Shown: positions 1 to 8,583 of the stretch, piece by piece
Numbering within the stretch: the first letter of the stretch is position 1
Layout: every line of letters begins with the position of its first letter
From: JABDMH01 sp965223165
Lineage (GTDB): Bacteria; Bacteroidota; Bacteroidia; Chitinophagales; Saprospiraceae
Direction: 5' to 3'
NCBI GenBank assembly: GCA_965223165.1
Contig: CBDCVQ010000020.1
Span: 806,001 to 870,000 of the forward strand
DNA length: 64,000 nt
Position numbers and translations under genes: made by a program
The notes under the pieces: generated by a model
What the model saw: the letters and a program-made list of their open reading frames with translations, nothing else
Databases searched by the model: none
Told to the model about the DNA's origin: nothing

Positions 1-674
1 TCGGTTTTGATTGGCTGTTTCGCAGAAAGGGAGTAGGCACGTCCAATCACTTTGAAGCAGGAGGATTCGTGCGAAGCAACGACCAGGTCAAATATCCAAA
101 CCTGCAGTTTCACTTTCTTCCCTTGGCCATCCGCTATGATGGTACATCACCAGGTTCCGGCCATGGATTCCAACTTCATGTGGGTCCCATGAACACCGAT
201 GTGCGTGGTGCTGTGAAGATTAGATCATCCGATGCAAGAGAATATCCAAGCATCCTATTTAATTATCTTTCGACCAAACAGGAACGAAGGGAGTGGTGTG
301 AAGCCATCCGCTGCGCGCGCCACCTCATCGGTATGCCTGCCTTTGACGAATTTCGTGGAGAAGAGCTATCTCCGGGCGAACATGCGGTCACCGACGAAGA
401 AATCCTCGACTTCGTTGCAAGAGAAGGTGAAAGTGCATACCACCCCAGCTGCACTTGTGCGATGGGTTATGATTCGACTGCAGTGGTCAACTCCTCACTG
501 CAGGTGCATGGGCTTTCAAATCTATGGGTGGTGGATGCATCTGTCATGCCATTTATCACAAATGGTAATATCTACGCCCCGACGATGATGATCGCAGAGA
601 AGGCAGCGGATCTGATTTTGGGCAGGACGCCTCTTTCTCCCACTGAGGTGAAAGAGGATGCGTGTAAAGAATAA
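1..674 (+). CDS. betA: Choline dehydrogenase, C-terminal part (GMC oxidoreductase), 5'-truncated by window edge
   Basis: The reading frame is open from base 3, well before the first ATG-like start, so the gene runs in from outside the window. The visible part begins with WLFRRKGVGTSNHFEAGGF, which matches the substrate-domain region of BetA-type choline dehydrogenases. The C-terminal GMC block is complete: SAYHPSCTCAMG holds the active-site histidine, and ITNGNIYAPTMM holds the second catalytic position (Asn) and FAD contacts. The family oxidises choline to betaine aldehyde using FAD, at the membrane, passing electrons to the respiratory chain. betB starts 12 bases after the stop, so the two are almost certainly one operon. 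The pairing with betB and a BCCT transporter makes choline the likely substrate, although other alcohol-oxidising GMC enzymes share the fold. Confidence 0.9.
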   Translation, partial: GFDWLFRRKGVGTSNHFEAGGFVRSNDQVKYPNLQFHFLPLAIRYDGTSPGSGHGFQLHVGPMNTDVRGAVKIRSSDAREYPSILFNYLSTKQERREWCEAIRCARHLIGMPAFDEFRGEELSPGEHAVTDEEILDFVAREGESAYHPSCTCAMGYDSTAVVNSSLQVHGLSNLWVVDASVMPFITNGNIYAPTMMIAEKAADLILGRTPLSPTEVKEDACKE

Positions 675-686
675 TAAGTCAGCCAA

Positions 687-2150
687 GTGAAAGTCCAACA
701 ATTGTATTATGGAGGCCGAAGGCAAGACGCTAGTTCCGGCCGTACCTTCAAGAACACCAATCCTGCAACGGGTGAAACTATCTGCGAGGTGCAGGAGGCC
801 TCTTCGGTCGACGTGCAGCAATGTATAGATGCAGCCAGCCAAGGCTTTCGAGCGTGGTCAGCGATGGCTCCGATCGAGCGAGGCAGAATCTTGGCAAAGG
901 CTGCTTCGATTTTGCGTGATCGCAATAGAGCCCTGGCAGAATTGGAGGTGATGGACACGGGCAAACCCATATCAGAAGCCATCGCCGTAGATGTACATTC
1001 TGGTGCCGACGCCCTCGAATATTATGCGGGCATTGCTTCTGGCATCCAGGGGGACTATCTTGATCTGGGCAACTCGTTTGTCTATGTTCGCCGTGAGCCC
1101 CTGGGCATCTGCGCAGGCATAGGAGCCTGGAATTACCCCCTACAGATTGCCTGCTGGAAGTCGGCTCCTGCGCTCGCTTGTGGCAACGCAATGATCTTTA
1201 AGCCAGCGGAACTGACCCCTCTCACCGCACTTAGGCTGGCCGAGATCTACTCTGAAGCAGGACTTCCTGACGGAGTGTTCAATGTGATCCAAGGAGGGGC
1301 AGCCGTTGGAGCCATGCTGGTCGAGCATGAAGCCATTGCTAAGGTGTCCTTGACCGGCGAGGTGAGCACAGGTAAGAAAGTGATGGCGGCTGGCGCAAAG
1401 ACCCTAAAACATATTACACTGGAACTGGGTGGCAAGTCGCCCCTGCTCGTCTTTGAAGACGCTGACGTAGAAGAGGCGGTTCGAGGGGCCATCATGGCAA
1501 ATTTCTATACCCAGGGCGAGGTATGCTCCAATGGCACCCGAGTGTATGTGCAGGAACACATTCTACCTCTCTTCATTGAACGGCTCGTTGCGGAGACCCG
1601 AAAGCTGCGCATCGGCAATCCAATGGATATGAAGACCCACATCGGTGCCCTCATCAGTGCAGACCATCTGCAAAAAGTCCTGGACTATATCGCCGTCGGC
1701 AAGAACCAAGGAGCTACCCTACTTTGCGGAGGTCACAGATACCATCCTGACAATGGCATCAACGACGGGGGCTATTTTGTCGAACCCACCATCTTCTCCG
1801 CCACGGGAGACCTGGATCGGATTGTTCGAGAAGAGATCTTTGGACCAGTAATGACCGTGCTTGGCTTTCGGGACGAAGATGAGGTGGTAGGCCGAGCCAA
1901 CGACACCCCCTTTGGACTGGCTGCTGGCGTCTTTACCAAGGACCTCCAGCGCGCTCATCGAGTGGTGGACCAACTACAGGCTGGCGTTTGCTGGATCAAC
2001 AACTACAACATCACCCCAGTAGAGGTGCCCTTCGGAGGTTATAAGCAGTCTGGCATCGGCCGCGAAAATGGGCGAGCAGCACTGGAGCACTATACCCAGC
2101 GCAAGACTGTCTACGTCGAAATGGATAAGATCGATTATCCGTATTCTTGA
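687..2150 (+). CDS. betB: Betaine aldehyde dehydrogenase
   Basis: This 487-residue protein is a full-length NAD(P)-dependent aldehyde dehydrogenase. Visible signatures are the Rossmann entry GAWNYPLQ, the general base Glu246 in ELGGKSP and the nucleophile Cys280 in QGEVCSNGTRV. The QGxVCxNGTRV context is typical of BetB and related betaine/aminoaldehyde dehydrogenases, as is the C-terminal PFGGYKQSGIGRENG. It would oxidise betaine aldehyde from BetA to glycine betaine in the cytoplasm. It lies 12 bases after betA and 28 bases before the BCCT transporter gene, so the three are probably cotranscribed. The ATG at 687 gives a normal N-terminus. Function is secure given the neighbour; a broader aminoaldehyde range cannot be excluded. 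Confidence 0.93.
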   Translation: MKVQQLYYGGRRQDASSGRTFKNTNPATGETICEVQEASSVDVQQCIDAASQGFRAWSAMAPIERGRILAKAASILRDRNRALAELEVMDTGKPISEAIAVDVHSGADALEYYAGIASGIQGDYLDLGNSFVYVRREPLGICAGIGAWNYPLQIACWKSAPALACGNAMIFKPAELTPLTALRLAEIYSEAGLPDGVFNVIQGGAAVGAMLVEHEAIAKVSLTGEVSTGKKVMAAGAKTLKHITLELGGKSPLLVFEDADVEEAVRGAIMANFYTQGEVCSNGTRVYVQEHILPLFIERLVAETRKLRIGNPMDMKTHIGALISADHLQKVLDYIAVGKNQGATLLCGGHRYHPDNGINDGGYFVEPTIFSATGDLDRIVREEIFGPVMTVLGFRDEDEVVGRANDTPFGLAAGVFTKDLQRAHRVVDQLQAGVCWINNYNITPVEVPFGGYKQSGIGRENGRAALEHYTQRKTVYVEMDKIDYPYS

Positions 2151-2178
2151 ATAATTCAACAAAAATCAGACACCATTT

Positions 2179-3699
2179 ATGGATGAGCCGGGGACAACAC
2201 GACAAATGAGCGTAAAGGGGCCATGGGGTTTTACGATCAACCCGCCCGTTTTTTGGATCTCTTTCGCCACCGTGTTGCTCTTCACCATTTTGACGCTCGT
2301 CACCCAAGACAACATTGATCAAGTATTTAGCAGCATCCGAGCATTTATTTCCGCTCAGATGGGTTGGTTTTATATTCTCCTGGTCAATTTGCTGGTAATA
2401 TTTTGCGCCTATCTTGCCTTCGGTCCCTATAGGCATGTGCGGCTCGGCGGGCGCGATGCCAAGGCAGAATTTAATTACTGGCAGTGGTTTACCATGCTCT
2501 TTAATGCTGGCATCGGATTGGCACTGATGTTCTACAGTCTGACCGAGCCGATGACGCATTTCGCGAGTCCACCCCCGATTGAAGGGCATAGCGATCACCC
2601 CTCCCAGTTGGCATTTGCCATTTCTTTCATGCACTGGGGCATTCATGGCTGGGCCATTTACGGGGTTCTGGGTCTAGCTGTTGGCTTCTTTGCGTACAAC
2701 CGAAAACTATCGCTGAGTCTCCGCTCGACATTATACCCTCTGCTTGGCAACCGCATTTATGGATGGATTGGCGACACCGTTGACATTCTGACAGCGATTG
2801 CCACGCTCTTTGGCTTGGCCACCACGCTGGGTATTGGCATCCAATATATCAGTGCAGGGCTGCACTATCTGTTTGGTCTGGAGGACTCGGTCTCGGTTCA
2901 GATCATCCTTGTGTTTAGTCTGACCACCGCTGCTTGCATTTCGCTTATCCGGGGTCTGCGCAGAGGGATAAAGAACCTTAGCGTCGTCTCAGCATGGCTC
3001 GCAGTAAGCATTTTAGTCTTCCTCTTCATACTGGGGCCCACACATTTCATATTGGATTCGTTTCTGCAGAATACGGGATATTACCTGCAGCACTTTGTCT
3101 CTCTTGGCACCTGGAGTGAGGTTTATTCCAGCACTAGCTGGCAAGACGGATGGACGCTTTTCTATTGGGGCTGGTGGTTTGCCTGGGCGCCTTTTGTCGG
3201 TATTTTTGTGGCCAGAATATCCAAAGGCAGGACGGTAAGGGAGTTTGTAGGTGGCGTAATTCTTGCCCCAACGTTGGCCACCATCGTATGGATTACCATA
3301 TATGGCGGCGCCGGCATCTACGAAGAATTATTTGGAGCCGGTGGTATTGTAGACGCGGTCAATGCCAATATTCATACGGCCATCTATGTATTACTTGAAC
3401 GCTATCCCATTTCTATTGTCAGTTCTCTCGCTATCGTACTAGTGGGACTGATATTTTTTGTCACCTCCTCAGATAGTGGTTCGTTTGTAGTGGACTGCAT
3501 CACCTCATCCACCTCCGGTGAAACGCCCAAACGGCAGCGGGTCTTTTGGAGTTTCTTAGAGGGCTTGGTCGCATCCATGCTGCTGCTGGGGGGAGGTCTC
3601 GTGGCCCTACAGACTGCCTCCTTGACCATGGGGCTTCCCATCGCGTTTATTATGATTCCCATGTGCTACGCACTGTACAAGGAATTAGGCAAGGAGTGA
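2179..3699 (+). CDS. BCCT-family choline/betaine transporter
   Basis: This 506-residue hydrophobic protein has the arrangement of betaine/carnitine/choline transporters, with about twelve membrane segments starting near residue 20. The conserved tryptophan-rich stretch YWGWWFAWAPFVGIF followed by ISKGRTVREF is visible, as is TSSDSGSFVVD in the later core. The family imports choline, betaine or carnitine with Na+ or H+. The hydrophilic C-terminal osmosensing tail seen in BetP or E. coli BetT is missing: the protein ends just after the last membrane segment (CYALYKELGKE). This suggests a transporter serving catabolism and not osmotic gating, though that is inference. It directly follows betA and betB. 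The exact substrate cannot be told from sequence alone. Confidence 0.9.
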   Translation: MDEPGTTRQMSVKGPWGFTINPPVFWISFATVLLFTILTLVTQDNIDQVFSSIRAFISAQMGWFYILLVNLLVIFCAYLAFGPYRHVRLGGRDAKAEFNYWQWFTMLFNAGIGLALMFYSLTEPMTHFASPPPIEGHSDHPSQLAFAISFMHWGIHGWAIYGVLGLAVGFFAYNRKLSLSLRSTLYPLLGNRIYGWIGDTVDILTAIATLFGLATTLGIGIQYISAGLHYLFGLEDSVSVQIILVFSLTTAACISLIRGLRRGIKNLSVVSAWLAVSILVFLFILGPTHFILDSFLQNTGYYLQHFVSLGTWSEVYSSTSWQDGWTLFYWGWWFAWAPFVGIFVARISKGRTVREFVGGVILAPTLATIVWITIYGGAGIYEELFGAGGIVDAVNANIHTAIYVLLERYPISIVSSLAIVLVGLIFFVTSSDSGSFVVDCITSSTSGETPKRQRVFWSFLEGLVASMLLLGGGLVALQTASLTMGLPIAFIMIPMCYALYKELGKE

Positions 3700-3805
3700 C
3701 TGGCTAGGTTGCCCCAAGCCCTCGTCTGCACCGCTGCAGAATAATTGCGCAGAATCATGCTGGTCCCTATTGCTATTCCCGCGGATTTTGGCATATCTTA
3801 ATTTG

Positions 3806-4543
3806 ATGGATGGCCTGAAATTCTCTTTAGAGGTCACTGCACGTACCAAGTTGACCTACCTTCCGAAGATTGAAGACATCTATATTACTTTTCGACCGGG
3901 TGCAGACTACATGGAAACTGTAAGAAAGGCAGAAGAGCTAAAGCTGCGAGGTCACAACGCCATTCCACATTTTCCAGCACGTTCCATTAAGGATCTAGCC
4001 AGTCTTAAGCAATATGTAAAATGCGTCAAGGATCTCGGCATCACGCAAGTGTTGATCATTGGCGGTGATCGAGATCTCTACGGCGCATTTCACAGCTCGC
4101 TACAGCTGATAGAAACCGGACTCTTTGAGGGTTTCAGAATTGGTATCGCAGGACATCCCGATGGTTCGCCCAACATGAGCGATAAGGTGATTCGGACGGC
4201 CCTTGCTGAAAAGACGCCCTATGCCCACTACATCGTCACCCAATGGTCAACTAATACCGATGGACTGCGGCAATACATAGCCAATGCCCCCCTTCCGGTC
4301 CATGTAGGATTGGCAGGTCCTGCCACCCTGACCACCTTGCTGAAATATGCGCGGTTGATGGGACTGGAAAATACCCTGCAGTTTGCAAGGAAGAATCTAG
4401 CCAAGGTGGCTGATCTGCTCATCATGCAGACGCCCAACGCAGAGATTGATGCGCTGAAGGACATCACGAGCCATTTTCACATTTATGCTTTTGGGGGGCT
4501 AAAACGAGTCAATGAATGGTTAACCAAAAACAAATACCTATGA
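3806..4543 (+). CDS. MetF-like methylenetetrahydrofolate reductase family protein
   Basis: The product (246 residues from the ATG at 3806; an in-frame TTG at 3770 would add 12) matches the MetF-type FAD-dependent TIM barrel. It opens with the beta-strand FSLEVTART, has VLIIGGDRDLYG at the strand expected for FAD binding and IGIAGHPDGSP, the usual GxAGxPE-like loop. MetF interconverts 5,10-methylene- and 5-methyl-tetrahydrofolate. It is shorter and more divergent than housekeeping MetF (about 300 residues). Its stop overlaps the next start as ATGA (4540-4543), so it is translationally coupled to a GcvT/DmdA-like methyltransferase. The likely role is to re-oxidise methyl-THF made by that partner, which is inference. 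Start choice: ATG 3806 puts the conserved barrel strand immediately at the N-terminus. Confidence 0.75.
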   Translation: MDGLKFSLEVTARTKLTYLPKIEDIYITFRPGADYMETVRKAEELKLRGHNAIPHFPARSIKDLASLKQYVKCVKDLGITQVLIIGGDRDLYGAFHSSLQLIETGLFEGFRIGIAGHPDGSPNMSDKVIRTALAEKTPYAHYIVTQWSTNTDGLRQYIANAPLPVHVGLAGPATLTTLLKYARLMGLENTLQFARKNLAKVADLLIMQTPNAEIDALKDITSHFHIYAFGGLKRVNEWLTKNKYL

Positions 4544-5850
4544 AATACCGGGATCTCGACACAAGCAAGCTCAAGCCTCGGCTAGTCCCATTCCAACTTA
4601 CCATCAGTGGTGATGGGCCCGGCGGGGAGGGCATACGCAACGGGCAAACCTCCGGAAGTCGCATTCTCATCGACCAAAGGGTGCGCAAGGGACCTTATTG
4701 GCACCTCTCGCAAGCCGAAGGAGCGTGGTGCTATCAGGTGTATAATCGAATCTATCACCCACGTGCTTACATCCGGCCCGAAGATGGGGGCCTCCGAAAG
4801 GAATACGAGTACCTCACTAAGCACGTGACCATGTGGAACGTAGCTGTCGAAAGGCAGATTCAAGTCAAGGGACCTGATGCCGAAAGTTTTGTCGACTACG
4901 TCATCACAAGAAAGGCCAGCAGTTGCAAGCCCGGACACGCCAAATATGTGATCTTGTGCAATATCTACGGTGGGATCATCAATGATCCTGTACTTCTTAG
5001 ATTGTCAGAAGACGAGTTCTGGTTTTCGGCAGCCGATTCCGACCTGGGTATCTATCTGCAGGGCGTCAACCACGACCGCCGATGGAATGTCGAGATCAAT
5101 GAGATCGACGTGGCTCCGGTGCAGATTCAAGGGCCCAAGGCCTTGGCCCTGATGCGTGATCTGGTTGGCCCCCAGATTGAAGAGGTGCCCTACTATGGTT
5201 TGTTGCAGGGCATCGAGATCAATGGCGTAGAGGTGGTCATTTCCCGCACGGGCTTCTCCGGAGAGCTGGGTTACGAGATCTATCTCTTCGATGCCACCCG
5301 CAACGCCGAGATCTTGTGGAATGCCGTACTTGAGGCTGGCAAGAAGCACAATCTGCGGGTCATAGCGCCGGGGCATCACCGACGTATTGAGGCGGGCATC
5401 CTCTCCTGGGGCCAGGACATGGATATCGAAACCAATCCCTTCGAAGTTGGCCTGGGTGCCTCGTGGATGGTCGACTTCGACAAGGAAAACTTCATTGGGA
5501 GGGATGCGTTGCTCAAAATCAAAGAGGAGGGTGTGAGCCACTTGCTGGTAGGCGTACGCATGGGCGGCAAAAACATTGAATGGTATCCGGCCGACTATTA
5601 CCACGTCTTGGATGGCGATCAATTGATTGGTTACATCACCTCTGCCTGGTATTCGGAAACGATCGGGTCAAATATCGGCTACGCCTTCGTGCCAAAGGAA
5701 TATGCAAAGGTGGGAACCAAGTTGACAGTCCTGCTGTCCGACACCTACGCGGATGGCCCCGTCGAGGCAGAGGTCTGCAAGACGCCGTTCAAAAAACCGC
5801 ATGATCCCGGCTCTGCGCTGCTGACCACCGGGAAGAAACTAGCTACGTAA
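4540..5850 (+). CDS. GcvT/DmdA-like THF-dependent aminomethyl/methyl transferase
   Basis: The product is 436 residues from ATG 4540; an earlier in-frame ATG at 4516 would overlap the upstream gene by 28 bases, whereas 4540 gives the classic ATGA overlap. The fold is GcvT: the central region has VQIQGPKALALM and SRTGFSGELGYEIYL, the folate-binding signature of T-proteins, and a C-terminal barrel with NIGYAFVPKEYAKVGT. The extended N-terminus (about 100 residues before the GcvT core) resembles DmdA-like dimethylsulfoniopropionate demethylases more than GcvT. This subfamily moves methyl groups from onium compounds to tetrahydrofolate. In this operon the natural substrates are glycine betaine or dimethylglycine, an inference from context. 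The substrate could equally be DMSP, which BCCT transporters also carry. Confidence 0.75.
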   Translation: MKYRDLDTSKLKPRLVPFQLTISGDGPGGEGIRNGQTSGSRILIDQRVRKGPYWHLSQAEGAWCYQVYNRIYHPRAYIRPEDGGLRKEYEYLTKHVTMWNVAVERQIQVKGPDAESFVDYVITRKASSCKPGHAKYVILCNIYGGIINDPVLLRLSEDEFWFSAADSDLGIYLQGVNHDRRWNVEINEIDVAPVQIQGPKALALMRDLVGPQIEEVPYYGLLQGIEINGVEVVISRTGFSGELGYEIYLFDATRNAEILWNAVLEAGKKHNLRVIAPGHHRRIEAGILSWGQDMDIETNPFEVGLGASWMVDFDKENFIGRDALLKIKEEGVSHLLVGVRMGGKNIEWYPADYYHVLDGDQLIGYITSAWYSETIGSNIGYAFVPKEYAKVGTKLTVLLSDTYADGPVEAEVCKTPFKKPHDPGSALLTTGKKLAT

Positions 5851-5925
5851 AGAGGGGTCGGTGAGGCGAGCTGGCGACTGAGGAAAACTAGACCTGATCG
5901 TAATTGTTGAGCTAATTCTTTCAAT

Positions 5926-6722
5926 TTAAAACCGGAGCATGTAAATTCTCCTCTGCCCTCTATACACGCTAACCTTCCCTGTACCGATTGATTGTGATTT
6001 GTGATTCTGGTGCTGTGACTGGTATGGATATTATCCCCAGAGCCGGCAAATGTAAATTCTCCTCTGCCCTGATGCGGAGGTGGCCTCCAGGCCGGAGCAT
6101 GTAATTCTCTTCTACCCTCTATACACGCTAAACTTCCCCGTAACGATTGATGTGATTTGTGATTCTGATGCTGTGACCGGAGAGGCTATCGTACCCAGAG
6201 CCGGAGCATGTAAATTCTCCTCTGCCTTTTGCATATTGACAATCCATAGTTCAATTGCAAGCTCCCCAGGCGACAGGGTTCCTTGCCCGCTAAAGATCCT
6301 CATAGCGATAGATTGTGATTTGTGCTTCTGATGCCGTGACTGGTGAGGCTATTACACCCAGATCCGGAGGATGTAAATTCTCCTCTGTCCTCTACAGGCG
6401 CTAGACTTCCTCAAAGCGATTGATTGTGCTTTGTGATTCTGATGCGGTGGCCGGAGAGGCTATATCACCCAGATCCGGAGAATGTAAATCCTCCTCTGTC
6501 CTCCACACACGCTAGACTTCCTCGTAATTGTTGATTTTGATTTGTGCTTCTGATGCCGTGACTGGTGAGGCTATTGCACCCAGATCCGGAGAATGTAAAT
6601 CCTCCTCTGTCCTCCACACACGCTAGACTTCCTCGTAATTGTTGATTTTGATTTGTGCTTCTGATGCCGTGACTGGTGAGGCTATTGCACCCAGATCCGG
6701 AGAATGTAAATTCTCCTCTGCC
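5926..6722. repeat. Intergenic direct-repeat array, about 110-bp units
   Basis: The space between two convergent gene groups holds eight copies of a module built around ccggagMATGtaaattcctcctctg-type sequence (M = a or c). The CCGG core starts at 5932, 6043, 6092, 6201, 6364, 6475, 6586 and 6697. The last three are exactly 111 bp apart and nearly identical; older copies are diverged, and the 6043-6092 copy is only about half length. Each unit also has a gattgtgatttgtg...tgatgc segment. A second segment beginning ttgacaatccatag occurs only twice, after the copies at 6201 and 6697. Because 111 is a multiple of three, a spurious open frame runs through the end of the array. No gene is supported in 5851-6786. 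Confidence 0.85.
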
Positions 6723-6786
6723 TTTTGCAGGTTGACAATCCATAGCTCAATTTGCAAGCTCTCCTCGCGTCAGGTTTCCTCGCCCG

Positions 6787-7746
6787 CTAGCCCCTACCTT
6801 CTAAACCCCTAATCGCTTCACTGATCGCGGGGACAATGTCATGCAGATCAGCAATCACAGCATAATCAGCTCTGGACACTAAAGGAGCGTCGGCATCGGT
6901 ATTGATCACGAGGACCTTTTTTGCTGCTTTGCAGCCCACCCAATGTTGGATGGCACCGCTGATGCCACAGGCTATGTAGAGCTCGGGTGCCACCCGGGCT
7001 CCCGTCTGTCCTACCTGGTCAGCATGGGGGCGCCAGCCATTGTTGGTGACCACCCGGGAGCAGCCAATAGCGCCTCCTAGCAACGCAGCCAATTCTTCGA
7101 GAATTGCAAAACCCTCGGCACTGCCCACGCCCCTACCGCCACTGACGACAACCCGGGCCGTATGCAGCGATATACCCCCGGCCTTCTTCTCCGTTGCCGA
7201 GACTTGAACCAGGAAATTTTCTGGCATTAGATCGACCGGTCGCTCCACTACTTGCGTCGACACGGACTGGGTCGGTTCCGCCTCTATAGCACGTGGCAGG
7301 ATGGTGAGCAGCTTGGGGTCTCCTTCTAGAATCGCTTCTTCCAAAAGACTGCCTCCCCAGCGTATTCGTGTGATCTCAAAATGGTCGCCAGTATCTGACA
7401 CTTGGGTACAATTGGAGGCCATCGGCAGATCCATGGCGGCTCCCACGTGGGCCATTACCTCATTGCCTCGATCAGATCCTGCTGCAATGATCACTGTTGC
7501 ACCGGTCTGAGAGGCCAAAGTTGCAAGGCCGTTGGCCCAGGCACTTGGAGCATAACGATCCAGCTGAGGGTGCGTGATCAAGTGGAGTGTCTCGATCCCA
7601 AACGCACCCAGCTGAGGCTTTGTCAGCGAGCCGTCTGATCCGACCGCCACTGCCTCGACGGCACCCAGTGTGCGGGCATAGGTCAAGGCCTGGAGTGAAG
7701 CTTCGCTCACTGCACCATCTTTGTGTTCGACCAGGGCTAGGATCAT
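6787..7746 (-). CDS. etfA: Electron transfer flavoprotein alpha subunit
   Basis: The 319-residue product has both halves of ETF alpha. The N-terminal domain has a nucleotide-binding-like fold. The C-terminal FAD domain shows SGGRGVGSAEGF, then QVGQTGARVAPELYIACG, GISGAIQHWVG and ADYAVIADL, the canonical FAD-binding order. ETF accepts electrons from dehydrogenases such as dimethylglycine and sarcosine dehydrogenase and passes them to ETF:quinone oxidoreductase. The gene lies 8 bases downstream of etfB and in the same operon as the dimethylglycine dehydrogenase-like gene, so the pair is probably a dedicated electron acceptor for that enzyme. An ETF:quinone oxidoreductase gene is not in the window. 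Confidence 0.95.
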   Translation of the reverse strand: MILALVEHKDGAVSEASLQALTYARTLGAVEAVAVGSDGSLTKPQLGAFGIETLHLITHPQLDRYAPSAWANGLATLASQTGATVIIAAGSDRGNEVMAHVGAAMDLPMASNCTQVSDTGDHFEITRIRWGGSLLEEAILEGDPKLLTILPRAIEAEPTQSVSTQVVERPVDLMPENFLVQVSATEKKAGGISLHTARVVVSGGRGVGSAEGFAILEELAALLGGAIGCSRVVTNNGWRPHADQVGQTGARVAPELYIACGISGAIQHWVGCKAAKKVLVINTDADAPLVSRADYAVIADLHDIVPAISEAIRGLEGRG

Positions 7747-7754
7747 ATTGCAAA

Positions 7755-8513
7755 CTATTCTTGGGTGAGAAGATTCAGTTCCTGCAGAATCTCCACCACT
7801 TTTGGCACAGCAGTGATGTCATTACCCAGGATTTGCACGCTGCTTTCCTGTTCCTCCGGTCGGACCAACCTGATTTTTCGGGGTCCTCCTGCTGTTCGCA
7901 CCACATCCAACTGCTCGATCTTGGCCCGGTTGGCCCGCATTCTTCCGGGCAATGAAGGATACCTTGGTAGATTAATGCCCTCCTTGACGGCCACCAGAGC
8001 GGGAAGGTCAAACTGGTAGATCTCTACGCCTTCGCTCGACTCTCGCTGTGCAGTCAAACGTTGGCCCTTCAACTCCAGACCCTTGATGCCCGTGATACAT
8101 GGCATGCCCAGAGCGTGAGCCACCCGAATCCCAACTTGGTAACCGCCGGCATCTGCTGATTCGTTGCCAAACAGCAGAAGGTCAAAAGGTCGGTCGCCGA
8201 TCGCGTCTGAGATAGCCCGTGCAGTTGCCTGTGGATCCCAATCATCGTCCTCTGTGGCCAGCAGGACTGCTTCGTCAGCTCCCATCGCTAATGCATGGCG
8301 CAACTGTTCCAAAGCCTGCACGGAACCTAGCGTGAGTACGGTCACGACACCTCCGTGCAGCTCCTTCAGGCGCAGGGCCTCCTCCAGCGCACATTCCTCA
8401 TGCGGGCTCACGGTGAAGCCAAGGTTAGTGGTCACAATGCGTTGGCCATTGGCTGAAATCACAATTCTTGATCCGGGGGCCGGCACACGCTTTATGCACA
8501 CCAGAATATTCAT
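7755..8513 (-). CDS. etfB: Electron transfer flavoprotein beta subunit
   Basis: The 252-residue product begins MNILVCIKRVPAPGSRIVIS, the standard ETF beta start, and carries the beta-subunit signature AVKEGINLPRYPSLPGRMRA around residues 168-187. The AMP-binding region LLFGNESADAGGYQVGIRVA is also visible. It forms the heterodimeric FAD/AMP flavoprotein with EtfA. It sits between the flavin dehydrogenase gene (70 bases upstream) and etfA (8 bases downstream), all on the minus strand, so one transcript is likely. Confidence 0.95.
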   Translation of the reverse strand: MNILVCIKRVPAPGSRIVISANGQRIVTTNLGFTVSPHEECALEEALRLKELHGGVVTVLTLGSVQALEQLRHALAMGADEAVLLATEDDDWDPQATARAISDAIGDRPFDLLLFGNESADAGGYQVGIRVAHALGMPCITGIKGLELKGQRLTAQRESSEGVEIYQFDLPALVAVKEGINLPRYPSLPGRMRANRAKIEQLDVVRTAGGPRKIRLVRPEEQESSVQILGNDITAVPKVVEILQELNLLTQE

Positions 8514-8583
8514 TCCCTGGTAGGTTGACTGAAGGACCTTGGGCTGGCCAGAGTCAGCAGGACAATCGGGGAGCCAGGCAGCT

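Noticed and set aside
6465..6743. 92-residue minus-strand ORF with repeated GCNSLTSHGIRSTNQ segments
   Set aside because: It is only a result of a 111-bp repeat whose length is a multiple of three; no start context or family.
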